From Myxococcales bacterium (GTDB lineage: Bacteria > Myxococcota > Myxococcia > Myxococcales > Myxococcaceae): a DNA stretch of 64,000 nt. The position numbers were made by a program, and so were the translations under genes. The stretch covers positions 40,100-104,099 of the forward strand of contig JAUXRI010000235.1 of the NCBI GenBank assembly GCA_030681895.1. Direction: 5' to 3'. The number at the start of each line of letters is the position of its first letter. Position 1 is the stretch's first letter. Below are positions 50,701 to 60,100 of the stretch, one piece after another. The notes beneath the pieces are model-generated. The model made no database searches and was not told where the DNA came from. It was given only the letters and a program-made list of their open reading frames with translations.

Positions 50701-53087
50701 ACCAGGGCGTGCAGACGCGGCGCTCCACCGACTGGCGCAGCTTCCGCATCCGCCCTGTCCCGCAGCCAAAGGCGAGCGCCGACAAGAAGCCGCAGCCCGA
50801 GACGATCACGGACGAGGTGGGTGCCAACAAGCTGGCCGCAGAAGAGGCGCCAGCGTCGCGAGCGAAGGCCGCGGGGATGGCGGCGCCACCCAGTCCCATC
50901 GTCGCTGGAGACCGCGAGATGGAGCGCTCCGAGAAGAAGAAGGACTCGGCTGGCCCACGTGACGCTGACGACGCCTCGGGCGTCACCGGTGCCGACGCTC
51001 CGGTGAAGGCCCGCACCGACTTTGGCAGTTCGGCAGGCTGGTACGCCGCCCTCGCCGGCAAGATCGACGCGCCGGTGAGCCAGGCCATCAAGGTCACCGA
51101 CTCGCTCACCTCGTGGAAAGCCATCGCGACGGTCGTCACGCCGGGCCCGCACCTGGGCCGAGGCTCCGCCACGATGCGCACCGCGCGCCCGCTCATGGTT
51201 CGCCTGCAGACCCCGCGCTTCATCATCGAAGGCGATGAGGTCGTCCTCTCGGCCGTCATCGAGAGCCACCTGGCGAAGGCCGGCCCCGTCGACGTCGTCA
51301 TCACCGCGCCCGGCATGCTGGCGCTGGGGCCCACGAAGAAGACCGTCACCGTGACGCCCGAGCAGGTGGTGCGCTTCGACGCGCGCTTCAAGATCACCGA
51401 GCTGGGCGATCGGCTCATTCGTGCACAGGTGAAGTCGGGCTCGGCGGCCGACGCGATGGAGCTCACCATCCCTGCGCTCGTGCACGGCTCGGCGCAGCGG
51501 CAGTTCTTCGCGGGCCGGCTGAGCGACACCTTCACCTTCGACGTCGAGCTGCCACAGAAACGAAAGGCGTCGCTGACGAAGCTCGAGCTGAACCTCTCAC
51601 CGTCGCTGCTCGCGGTGATGCTCGACGGGCTGCCGTACCTCGCGCAGTACCCGTACGGCTGCGTGGAGCAGACGCTCTCGCGCTTCGTGCCCGCCGTCAT
51701 CGCGCGAAAGGCCGCGAAGGATCTCTCGCTGCCCGCGGAGCGCCTGCCGAAGGATCTCGACGACATGGTGCAGAAGGGGCTCGAGCGGCTCGCGGGCTTC
51801 CAGCACGGTGACGGTGGCTGGGGCTGGTGGCAGAGCGACCGCACCAACCTGTGGATGACGGCGTACGTCGTCTACGCGCTCGGGCTCGCGAAGGACGCCG
51901 GCCTGAACATCGACACGGGCATGGTGAGCCGTGGCCGCACCTACCTGCTCGGCCACCTCGGTGAGGCGCTCGACAACCCCGACACGCACGCGTTCGCCGT
52001 CTATGCACTCGCGCAGTCGGGGCCGGTGCCCAAGGCGGTGCTCGATCAGACGTTCGCGAACCGCACGAAGATGCAACCGCGTGGCCGCTCCCTCGTGGCG
52101 CTCGCGTTGCTGACCGCGAAAGATCCCCGCGCGCGCGTCGCGGTGGAGAACCTCGATGACATCGTGAAGGTCGCCGAAGCCCGCAAGGACGCCGCGGTCG
52201 GCGAGGTGAACGACGCATGGAGCACCTCCGCCGCAATCGAGGCGACCGCCTACACGCTGATGGCGATGTCTCGCTGGGCCGATGGCGCGAAGTACGTGGG
52301 GCCGCTCACCGACTTCCTCGTGCTCCGACGCAACGGCGGCAAGTGGCGCACCACCAGAGACACCGCGTTCGCGATCTACGCGCTCGCCGAGCTCGCGCGC
52401 CGTGAGAAGGCCACCTCGCAGCAGGGCAGCTTCACCGTCACCATCAACGGGAAGCAGGTCAAACAGCTGAAGTACGCGAAGGGAGGGCTCGACGTGCCGG
52501 CGCTCTTCTTCTCGGACGCCGACTTCAAGGCCGGGAAGAACACCGTGCAGGTCCGCCGCGACGGAGCAGGCACCGGCTACTGGGCCGCGACGTGGGACGT
52601 CTTCAACCAGAACGACTTCATCAAGGGTGTCGGTGGCGACGTGAAGGTGGCGCGCTCGTACACGCTGCTGGGCAAGCCGAGCAACGAGAAGAGCAACGCA
52701 CCCACCGAGTACGGCATGCCTGTCGAGTCGGGCGTGCGCGTGCGCGTCGACGTCGAGATCACCGCGAACAAGGCCGTCGAGTTCGTGATGCTCGAGGATC
52801 TGAAGCCGGCTGGCTTCGAGGCGGTACAGCAGCGCTCGGGCCCCGAGGTGTGCAACTACGCCTGTGCTCACGCCGAGCTCCGCACCGACCGGGTGGCCAT
52901 GTTCCTCTCCGAGCTGAAGGTCGGCACCACGAAGCTCTCGTACGAGCTGCGCGCCGAGACGCCCGGGCGGTTCTCTGCGCTCCCGGCCCGCGTCGAGGCG
53001 ATGTACGCGCCCGAGATTCAGGCCACCGCCGACGAGATGCGCTTCGAGGTGCGCGACACGCCGACGACCGGTGTGGCAGCGCAGTAA
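47796..53087 (+). CDS. Alpha-2-macroglobulin family protein with thioester motif
   Basis: 1763 aa secreted protein. A Sec signal (MRRFTLLLCFFSAAALAQA) is followed by a TPR-like helical region (about 25-240), then MG-type beta domains (PLYKPGETVGLKLFLR, YRPGEKVTLRLRS). A charged, Pro/Lys-rich segment at about 975-1075 is in the position of the bait region. The A2M domain follows (AWKAIATVVTPG-like), with the thioester site GCVEQ at 1288-1292 and a toroid helical domain (HGDGGWGWWQSDRTNLWMTAYVV). A receptor-binding-like end closes it. It probably traps attacking proteases. Unlike most bacterial A2Ms, no pbpC gene is adjacent. AGGGAG lies 5 nt before the ATG. Confidence 0.9.
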   Translation: MRRFTLLLCFFSAAALAQAPEFDAANKYLAEQSFSKSCESFEAFLKANAGSPLAREATSKRAYACWRVGKRDGSTELTKLADAGEQDFARAFAQWALAQQGYRGFQQAIPLLQTATKADGRVGDEARRLLVAGCLTQLDNSTYDARVCEKLTPIVLEYATNEGDKAHARFDRAQAWLRTEATRGKGEQELTDVGATNTAWADDALFLLGQQREGKERYVDALTIYDGIVKRFSSTTSNRHSDARYAAENIRRVSLSVSAYQVTLPGLKLPVQVSWRNVKRVTWTLRRADPFSPKGYPDSVSAFAGGPVEKTWSEAFEVKAQHAPGNKTFELELPSPGLYTIEAAGDGVTGSDLALMSQIAVITKSDRKQVQVYVTDVETGAAQPNAEVMFVRGSNDAKQMGRTNAQGLATFQTETSNNTHHVWVKRGADVAYSRAGDAYWSSWSRQDLAYVMMDRPLYKPGETVGLKLFLRSREGGPSEPIAERAVIVTVRDPNGKEIAKPTLTTNAFGTAFTTVALPKNATLGAWYVTVTDSSNNRSFQQPQLMFRVEEYKPPEAIVSVSAVGSPKPGAPVKLKVTAKYYSGGPLTGAQGRAIVTVSQWQHQFGKWPDEQDANDTNASPGGYDDEDRYYRGRGRHYGYYGPIASHTLVFKTGVDGTAEIEVPATPDQGTDLQVTAQVFVTDASRREIQGSGSAKLSRSPYFVDVRSDHFLYRPGEKVTLRLRSEDANGRPMSPDVLVRLSRISDPNTGALSKIAEVRTKLVAGLGLAQLDADALGAVRVEVVDVDAKPGQAPLATADLWLTSDTKPIPPPGPGFQLLMDRAPLSVGQTLRALIVTPQPGGHVWLTLEHDLIVTSRVIEMNGRTKYVELPIPAAATPNVWLMASRYESGNILQQQQGLKVRGSEVELDVKVAFDRAVAEPGSSVPVSIRATKGPAGPTETALTIVDEALFAIEPEKQDFSTFFGRQQRNQGVQTRRSTDWRSFRIRPVPQPKASADKKPQPETITDEVGANKLAAEEAPASRAKAAGMAAPPSPIVAGDREMERSEKKKDSAGPRDADDASGVTGADAPVKARTDFGSSAGWYAALAGKIDAPVSQAIKVTDSLTSWKAIATVVTPGPHLGRGSATMRTARPLMVRLQTPRFIIEGDEVVLSAVIESHLAKAGPVDVVITAPGMLALGPTKKTVTVTPEQVVRFDARFKITELGDRLIRAQVKSGSAADAMELTIPALVHGSAQRQFFAGRLSDTFTFDVELPQKRKASLTKLELNLSPSLLAVMLDGLPYLAQYPYGCVEQTLSRFVPAVIARKAAKDLSLPAERLPKDLDDMVQKGLERLAGFQHGDGGWGWWQSDRTNLWMTAYVVYALGLAKDAGLNIDTGMVSRGRTYLLGHLGEALDNPDTHAFAVYALAQSGPVPKAVLDQTFANRTKMQPRGRSLVALALLTAKDPRARVAVENLDDIVKVAEARKDAAVGEVNDAWSTSAAIEATAYTLMAMSRWADGAKYVGPLTDFLVLRRNGGKWRTTRDTAFAIYALAELARREKATSQQGSFTVTINGKQVKQLKYAKGGLDVPALFFSDADFKAGKNTVQVRRDGAGTGYWAATWDVFNQNDFIKGVGGDVKVARSYTLLGKPSNEKSNAPTEYGMPVESGVRVRVDVEITANKAVEFVMLEDLKPAGFEAVQQRSGPEVCNYACAHAELRTDRVAMFLSELKVGTTKLSYELRAETPGRFSALPARVEAMYAPEIQATADEMRFEVRDTPTTGVAAQ

Positions 53088-53143
53088 CCGCGCGCGCAGA
53101 AAAGGCGACACCTGCGCTCCGGCCCGTTACACCTCGGGCCGGA

Positions 53144-53677
53144 ATGGATGAAGCGCTCGTCTTTGGCCCGACGTTCGAAGCGCTCGCGCGTGCGCTCTCG
53201 CTGCGCCTCACGCCCGAGGCCGCCATCCAGTTCAAGGCCATCGGCGTCGACTTCGAGCGGCTGCTGCCCGCGTACCCGTTCGAGACGTGGGTCAAGGCGA
53301 TGGACCTCGGCTCGCAGCTGGTGATGCCCAACGCGTCAGAGAAGGAGCGGCACCTCGCGATGGGCCGCCGCATGGTCGACAGCTACGGCGAGTCGCTGGT
53401 GGGCAAGGCATTGCTGACGGCGATTCGGGTGATCGGCCCCAGGCGAATGCTGGAGCGCATGGCCCGCAACCTCCGCACCGCGAACAACTACACCGAGACG
53501 AAGGTCACGGCGGCCGCGGACGGCAGCTACGAGCTGTGGTGCAGCAAGGTGGCGTCGACGTCGTTCTACTGCGGCATGCTGCGGCGAGGCGTCGAGGTGG
53601 CTGGTGGCAAGAGCCCCACCGTCGAGAGCATCGCGCGCGATGGCACCGGCGCGACGTTCCTGATCCGCTGGACCTGA
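53144..53677 (+). CDS. DUF2378 family protein
   Basis: 177 aa. The pattern MDEALVFGPTFEALARAL, FERLLPAYPFETWVKAMDL, RRMVDSYGESLVGKALL and FYCGMLRRGVEVAGG is that of DUF2378 (a roughly 180-residue family expanded in myxobacteria, of unknown function). No signal peptide or membrane segment, so it should be cytoplasmic. ATG 53144 begins the conserved region; the longer open frame covers the macroglobulin end in another frame. It lies 56 nt after that gene and converges with the giant lipoprotein, leaving 4 nt. Confidence 0.87.
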   Translation: MDEALVFGPTFEALARALSLRLTPEAAIQFKAIGVDFERLLPAYPFETWVKAMDLGSQLVMPNASEKERHLAMGRRMVDSYGESLVGKALLTAIRVIGPRRMLERMARNLRTANNYTETKVTAAADGSYELWCSKVASTSFYCGMLRRGVEVAGGKSPTVESIARDGTGATFLIRWT

Positions 53678-53681
53678 AGTT

Positions 53682-56600
53682 TCAGTTCGGCACGCAGACC
53701 TGATTCGCGTCGCACGTCGTGCCCGGCAGACAGCCTGCGCTGCACGCGCGCAACGTGAGCGTCTCGGCGAACGCACCGCGAGCTCCGGCGCCACCTGACG
53801 ACGTCACGGGACCCGGCGAGGAGCCACCGGCACCGCCACGTCCTCCGGTGTCGATGGCCGCGCTGACGAGGAACGTGTTGGTGCTGCTGACGGACTGCAC
53901 GTCGACGTTGAAGCCGAGCACCGAGAACGACGGGCCGCCCGCACCACCGCCGCCACCACCACCGGGACCGCCGTTGCCGCCTTCACCACCCTTGCCGCCG
54001 GTCGAGCTGCTCCAGCGATCAGGTTGTCCGCCAACGCCGCCCGCGCCACCGACCCCGCCGGCGCCACCGAAGCCACCGTTGCCGCCGTTGCCGCCGAGCC
54101 CGCGCTGAATGCGATTGCCGGTGAGCGTGGGGCGCGCCGCCGAGAGCACTGGAGCGCCGATGAAGAACGCGAGCGAGGCGCCGCCCTGGGCTCCGGCCGC
54201 TCCGCCCGCGCCACCACACGCCCCCGCGCCGCCGCCGCCGCCGCTCGCGCCGATCTCCCACGCCTGGCACCCGCCGCCGGTGAACTTCACGACGCCCGAG
54301 CCCGCACCGCCGCCACCGCCCGGCAGACCGACGACACCGACGAGCCCTGCGCTCGCGCTCACCGTGGCGCCTGTCCACCGGCCGCTCACCACGCTCCCGA
54401 AGCGCGCACCTGCAGGAGCCCCGGCGCCACCGAGCCCACCGCTCCCATCGGGCCCCTGGAGCCCGTCTTGCCCGTCGTTGGGCTGAATGTTCGACGGGTA
54501 GCCGCTCTCCTGCACCTGACTGCACGAGGGCCGCGACAGGTTCGAGAAGGTGCGATCGAAGCCACCGCGTCCGTTGCGGCTGCCCATCGCCGGGCCCGCG
54601 AACTCCTGCTGCGCGCCGGTGTTCGTCACCATCGAGTACACGGGGCAGATCGACCCACCACCCTGAGGCGCGCTTCCCGAAGCACACGAGGGGTTCTGCC
54701 CACCGACGCCGCCGATTCGATGCGCGGCAGGCGAGCAGACGCCGGTGGGGAAGTGCTCGCTGTCGACGCCGCGCTGGCCGTTGAGGACCATCGTCGCCTG
54801 CCGGCCGAAGCCTTGATCACCCGTGCGTCCGGTGCCGCCCTGCCCGCCTCGCCCGGCGATGACGTCGTTGCTGCTCACGACCACGCGCGACCCGACGTTG
54901 AAGAGGTACACCGCGATGCTCGCTTCACCGCGCGCGTCGACGGCCGCTGGCGGAGCGTCCCACCCGACGATGGTGAAGCCCGCGATGACGGTCTCGAGCG
55001 CGCCCTGCCCCGCGTTCTCGACGTGCACGGCGCCAGCGTTGAAGACCGTGGGCTGCGCGCCCTGAATGAACGTCGTGTGCAGCCGCGGGTCTCGCTTGAG
55101 GAAGTCGCTCGAGTACCCACCGAAGAGCTGCTGACCGTCTTCGAGGCGAACGTTCTCGCGGTACAGGCCCTGCGCGACGAGCACGTAGCGTTTGTTGAGC
55201 GTCGTCAGGGCAGCGAGCCCCTGCGCGATGGTCCGGAACGGCGCCGTGCGCGAGCCGTTGCCGACGGCGGGGCCGGTCACCGAGACGAACACCGCGTCTT
55301 GCTGCACGCCGTCGATGCCGTCGCAGTTCTCGTCGACCCACGACGCGGCGCTGCCGGTACCGGGCGCGCGATCGGGGAGATCGATGGTGAGGTTGCCCTG
55401 CACTCGACGGCACTCGCAGCCATCGCCAGTGTCACCGTTGACGTTGACGTACTCGAACGTGGTGGCGCCGATCGTCTCGGTGAGGCACGGGCCCATCATG
55501 CAGCGGGGCATCGCTTGAGACGTGTCGCAGACGCCGTTGGTCTTCTGCAGCGCGGGCGACCAGATCTTCGAGCAGTCGTTGTTGCAGAACCCGCAGTGCT
55601 GGAGCGCTTCGTACCGGCCCGTCGCCACGGTGCGAAAACCCTCATCGACGCGCCCGTCGCAGTTGTTGTCGCGGCCGTCGCAGATCTCGGGGTTGAACGA
55701 GTTCACGTCGCAGCTCGACCACGAGGGCCCAGGCGCGCGGCAGGTCTCGAAGCCACGGCACATCGCGGTGCCAGCGGGCTCCGTCACGGTGCAGGAGCGC
55801 GTGGAGTTGGTCGTTCGCGCCGAGCAGGTGCAGGTGTTCGTCGTCGGCACGCACTGTTGCGATCCAGCCTGGCAGCCGTAGCCGGCGGGACACGTCGGTC
55901 CGTACGCCGAGGTCGCCGAACAATCGCGGCCACACACCCGCTGGCCGTCGACGGTGAGGCAGCGTGCGTTCGGCCCGATGCAATCAGCGTCGAGCTGGCA
56001 GGCGCGGCACAGCGTGTCGGGGAGCTCCTGGCAGAACGTGCGATCGGTCGAGGGGAAGAAGCCCGTCGCGCACGCCGTCACCTGGCAGCGGAAGGCGCCT
56101 TGCGCGTCGGCCGTGCACGTCGTCGCGGTCGCGTTGGGAATCTTCGCGCAGTCGTTTCCACAGCGGCCGCAGTGCGCGAGCTGCGTGTAGCGGCCCTGGG
56201 TGTCGCGGAAGCCGTTGTCGACGACGCCGTCACAGTCATCGTCGCGGGCGTTGCAGGCCTCGGTCTCGGGGTCGAGCGCGGTGCAGACCAGGCCTGCCGT
56301 CGCGAGACACACCTGTGGGCCGCGGCAGGTCCGCATGCCGACCGTCTTGCTGCACTCCGGCGCGGTGAAGTCGTCGATGCGGCCGTTGCAGTCGTCATCG
56401 ACGCCGTTGCACGTCTCCTGGAGCGCCGCCGGCGCGTCGCATGAGGTGAACCCGCCATCGGCCTGACACGTCTGGTTGCCCTGGCAGCTTCCGAAGGTAT
56501 TGGACTGCCCGCGACAGCCCTTCTCGAGGCCGAGCGTCTGGGGCGTGCAGTCGCAGGTGCGGCCGTCGGGCACGCACTGCTTGCTGCCATCGGGGCGTGC

Positions 56601-57113
56601 TTCGCAGCGGTAGAGCGAGGGACAGCCCTCGAAGGAGCAGTCACGGCCACAGAAAGCGCCACCCTCGAAGGTGAGGCACTTGTCGGCACCCGACGCCCCA
56701 CACTCGAAGTCGCGTTGGCAGTCCTGACAGAGCAACGGCTGGGGAATGGCGCACAACGCGAGCGTCTGGCCCGCGTCGGGGCGATCGCGGTCCGGCATCG
56801 TCTTGCAGGTGAACGCGAGCGGACAGCCGGCGTCGGGCGCGCTCCCACAGGCCATCGTGCAGAACGCACCTTGAGGGCCGTTCGCGCAGAAGGCCGACGC
56901 ACACTCGGCGCCGCTCGCGCAGGGCTCACCGAAGCGCTTGCTGCCACCGCGTGGACCGGCGTCGACCTCGTCGAGCACGCGACACACCTGGTTCACGCAG
57001 CGAAGGCCCTCGGCGCAGTCGGTGTCGAAGACGCACGGCTCGATGCGCGAGAAGAACAACGTGCGCCCGCACGACGCGGCGAGGAGGAAGAGGACGAGCG
57101 CGCTGCGGGACAT
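53682..57113 (-). CDS. Giant Cys-rich/Gly-rich lipoprotein with MopE-type repeats (second of pair)
   Basis: 1143 aa. The lipobox is LLAASC. Residues 20-560 are Cys-rich with MopE-type metal-binding repeats: CNGVDDDCNGRIDD, CNARDDDCDGVVDNG, CDGRDNNCDGRVDEG and DENCDGIDG. From about 590 a right-handed beta-helix follows (SRTAPFRTIAQGLAAL, DGQQLFGGYSSDF). The final 300 residues are rich in Gly-Gly-X runs (GGNGGNGGFGGAGG) with interspersed strands, ending in a small Cys-containing tail. The gene shares one nucleotide with the stop of the upstream paralogue (TGATG). Likely a surface protein; calcium or copper binding is plausible for the repeats. The function is unknown. Confidence 0.85.
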   Translation of the reverse strand: MSRSALVLFLLAASCGRTLFFSRIEPCVFDTDCAEGLRCVNQVCRVLDEVDAGPRGGSKRFGEPCASGAECASAFCANGPQGAFCTMACGSAPDAGCPLAFTCKTMPDRDRPDAGQTLALCAIPQPLLCQDCQRDFECGASGADKCLTFEGGAFCGRDCSFEGCPSLYRCEARPDGSKQCVPDGRTCDCTPQTLGLEKGCRGQSNTFGSCQGNQTCQADGGFTSCDAPAALQETCNGVDDDCNGRIDDFTAPECSKTVGMRTCRGPQVCLATAGLVCTALDPETEACNARDDDCDGVVDNGFRDTQGRYTQLAHCGRCGNDCAKIPNATATTCTADAQGAFRCQVTACATGFFPSTDRTFCQELPDTLCRACQLDADCIGPNARCLTVDGQRVCGRDCSATSAYGPTCPAGYGCQAGSQQCVPTTNTCTCSARTTNSTRSCTVTEPAGTAMCRGFETCRAPGPSWSSCDVNSFNPEICDGRDNNCDGRVDEGFRTVATGRYEALQHCGFCNNDCSKIWSPALQKTNGVCDTSQAMPRCMMGPCLTETIGATTFEYVNVNGDTGDGCECRRVQGNLTIDLPDRAPGTGSAASWVDENCDGIDGVQQDAVFVSVTGPAVGNGSRTAPFRTIAQGLAALTTLNKRYVLVAQGLYRENVRLEDGQQLFGGYSSDFLKRDPRLHTTFIQGAQPTVFNAGAVHVENAGQGALETVIAGFTIVGWDAPPAAVDARGEASIAVYLFNVGSRVVVSSNDVIAGRGGQGGTGRTGDQGFGRQATMVLNGQRGVDSEHFPTGVCSPAAHRIGGVGGQNPSCASGSAPQGGGSICPVYSMVTNTGAQQEFAGPAMGSRNGRGGFDRTFSNLSRPSCSQVQESGYPSNIQPNDGQDGLQGPDGSGGLGGAGAPAGARFGSVVSGRWTGATVSASAGLVGVVGLPGGGGGAGSGVVKFTGGGCQAWEIGASGGGGGAGACGGAGGAAGAQGGASLAFFIGAPVLSAARPTLTGNRIQRGLGGNGGNGGFGGAGGVGGAGGVGGQPDRWSSSTGGKGGEGGNGGPGGGGGGGAGGPSFSVLGFNVDVQSVSSTNTFLVSAAIDTGGRGGAGGSSPGPVTSSGGAGARGAFAETLTLRACSAGCLPGTTCDANQVCVPN
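53936..54330. repeat. Low-complexity GCC/GGC-rich stretch encoding Gly-rich repeats
   Basis: The DNA is dominated by short ccgcc, gccacc and cgccg units on the plus strand, encoding Gly-Gly-X runs on the minus strand in the C-terminal part of the giant lipoprotein. Such DNA is prone to slippage, so length polymorphism between strains is expected. A similar stretch lies in the paralogue at about 57290-57700. Confidence 0.6.
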
Positions 57114-60100
57114 CAGAACACCCCCAGCTGCTGAACGAGGCCAGGCTGCCCATCGCCGCCTTTGAACGCCGCGCCAGAAGGAGACGAGCCGCCGATGCCG
57201 CCAGCGCCCGCCGCGTTCATGGGCGTCGGCGCGAAGGTGTTCTGCATGCCGAGCGACGCGTTCACCCGGCCCGCGATGCCGTAGACCGAGCCGCCACAGC
57301 CGCCGCCAGCGCCGCTGCCTCCGCCGCCGTTGCCACCACGCCCGCCGAGGCCGCCCTGCCCTGCGCACCACGCCGCGGAGTTCTGCGTTCCACCACGGCC
57401 GCCCTGTCCGCCGAGCCCGCCGTAGCCACCAGCGCCGCCGTTGCCGCCGTTTCCGCCGAAGCCGAGATCGATGAGGTTGCCGATGATGGTGTTGTTGCCG
57501 CCGACGATGAAGAGCGCGAACGAGCCACCGCCGCTCGCAGCACCGAGCCCACCGCCACCGCCACAGCCACCGGCGCCACCGCCACCACCCGTCGCGCCGA
57601 GATCGCCGACGCGACGCCCGACGGTGCACGACGAGGGGTTTCCGTTGTCGACACAGCCACCGGAGCCACCGCCTCCCCCGCCACGACCGTTCGCGCCACC
57701 TTGCCCGGGCGCTCCGATGGACGCGACCCAGTCGTCACCGACGAAGCCGCCCAGCGGCGACGTGCACCCGGGGCCAGCGCCAGCCGACGTGCCTGCGCCG
57801 CCATTCTGGGCAGGCCCGCCGTTGAGCCCGTTGGGCGGCACCACGCAGTCGTACTTGCAGAGGGTGAATTGCATGCCGAACGAGTTGTCGTAGCGCCCGT
57901 TGCTCCCGCCCTGCCCGTTGCCGCCTGCGCCCGTCGTGTACTGCTGCGGATCGTTTCGCGGGTCAGCACCACCGCCGGGGTTGCCCGGGGTCTGCGTCGC
58001 GCACGCGACGTTCTGCCCACCGGCGCCACCGGGTTGGAGCTCGTTCGTGCACTCCGGCGTGTTGCACTCGCGCGCAGGGAGCCCATCGACGCCGTTGCCA
58101 CCGTTCGCGCCTGCGGGGCCGGGGACTCCAGGCGTCGCGTCACCGCCGCGGCCGCCGACGAAGTGGTTGTTCTGCAACGTCAGCCCGCCGACGACGTTCA
58201 CGTAGGCCGCGTAGGAGTTGAACGCCGGCTGACCCGACGCGGGCCGCGACGTGACGTCGTAGCCGCGCACCGTGAAGCCGCTCACGATGGTCGTCAGCGC
58301 CGACGCCGGCCACTCTGCGTTCAAGGTGCCGCGGCGGAATGTCGGCGACGAGAAGTCCGGCTGCGGGCCTTCGATCAACGTGGGGAAGGTGATCACGTCA
58401 CGTCGCGCGAAGTCCGACGAGTAGCCGCCGTGCAGACGGAGGCCGGGCTGCAGCACCACCTGCTCCACGTAGGTGCCCTGCGCGACGAGGATGGTGGTGC
58501 GGGCCCCAGCGGCCGCGGCGATGGCCTCACGAATGGTGCGGAAGGGGTTGGCGCGCGTGCCGAGGCTGTTCGTGCTCTGCGCCCACACGAAGATGGAGTT
58601 CGCCACTACGCCGTCGACGCCGTCGCAGTCTCGATCGACGTAGCGCAGGCCCGCCGTCGGATAGGTGATCGAGAGATCGGGGTCGTCGATGCCGAGCGGC
58701 AACCGCGCGCACTCGCACCCGTTCGTCTCTTCGCGATCGACGTCACTGAATTGCGCGTTCACCGCGCACGCCCGCACCCCACCGTCGACCGAGACGCAGC
58801 GTGACGCAGGGTTTCCCGTCGCCGCCTGGCATTGCCCGTCGGTGGAGCACGTGGGCGCGCAGTTCGTGCCGAGGCACTGCGTGCCGCCGAGACAGCCCAT
58901 GGAGCACGGCCGGACGCAGACCGAGGTGACCGGGTCGCACGTTCCCGTCGTGCAGTCGGTCGAGGTGCGGCACGGAGCGCCTGCTCCGAGAATGTCCTCT
59001 GACGTGCACTGCACGATGGTGCAGCCGACGCCGCCGTCGACCCGGCAGCCACCAATCGCGTGCTGAATGGTCGGGCTCCAGCGCGCCTTGCAGTTGGTCT
59101 GGCAGTTCCCGCACTGCTCATCGGTGTCGTACGTGCCCGAGTCGCGCGTGTTGACGAAGCCCTCGTCGACGATCGCGTCGCAGTCGTTGTCGGCGCCGTC
59201 ACAGAGTTCGGCGGTCGTCATCGAGGTGTCGCAGCTCGAGTACGCGCCGGTGAGCTCGCAGACCTGCCGGCCGACGCAGGTGCTGGGCCCGGACGTGACG
59301 AAGCAGCTGCGCGAGAAGCCCTGACGCGAGGTCGCGCACTCGCAGGAGTTCGTCGCCGGGACACAGACGAGCGCTCCACCCTGGCTCTGGCAGGTGCTCC
59401 CGCTCGGGCAGCAGTCTTGCGAGCCGACGATGCCGGTGCAGTTGGCGCGCGGACTCGAGGGCGAACATGACTGCTGGCACGCCCTGCCCTGATCGTTGCC
59501 GACCGCCGCGCAGACATCGAAGGGCACCCGACAGTCGGCGTTGCTGGTGCACGGCGCGCACTGCGTCTCGGGCACGGGCTCACAGCGCGCAGGGTCGGTC
59601 GCCGACGGGAAGAGATAGAAGCCCTTCGCGCAGCGCCGAGGCACGCAGGTGAACTGGCCGGCGCGGTCGACACACGAGGCAGCGCCCACGCCACCGTCAC
59701 GATCGAGGCCGTTGATCACCTCGTAGCAGTCGGTGTTGCAGCCTCCGCAGGCGCGCGGGCTCAAGTAGCGGCCCAGCGCATCACGGAGTCCGTCGTCCAC
59801 CGTGCCGTTGCAGTCGTCATCGACGCCGTTGCAGCGCTCTTCCACCGGGTCTGGCGCGCTGCAGAGGAAGGTGAAGCCGGCGTCGTTGGCGAGGGCTCCG
59901 CACGACACCTTGCCGGTGCAGCTGACGCCTTTACGGCAGTCGGGGAAGCCGACGACGCTCGAGGTGTCGAGGCCGGGGTCTGCCGAGTCGGTGAGGCCGT
60001 TGCAGTCGTTGTCGCGGCCGTCACACACCTCGGGAGACGCGAGCGGCGCGTCACACGTCGCGAAGGTGCCGTTGAGCTGACAGGTCTCGACGCCGAAGCA

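Noticed and set aside
49209..51485. 758-codon open frame on the minus strand
   Set aside because: Antisense to the alpha-2-macroglobulin gene, without domain content.
54024..56444. 806-codon open frame on the plus strand
   Set aside because: Antisense to the Gly-rich/Cys-rich lipoprotein; the Ala/Arg-rich product has no family features.
57441..58205. Proline-rich open frames on the plus strand
   Set aside because: They are complements of Gly-Gly-X codons in the giant lipoprotein.
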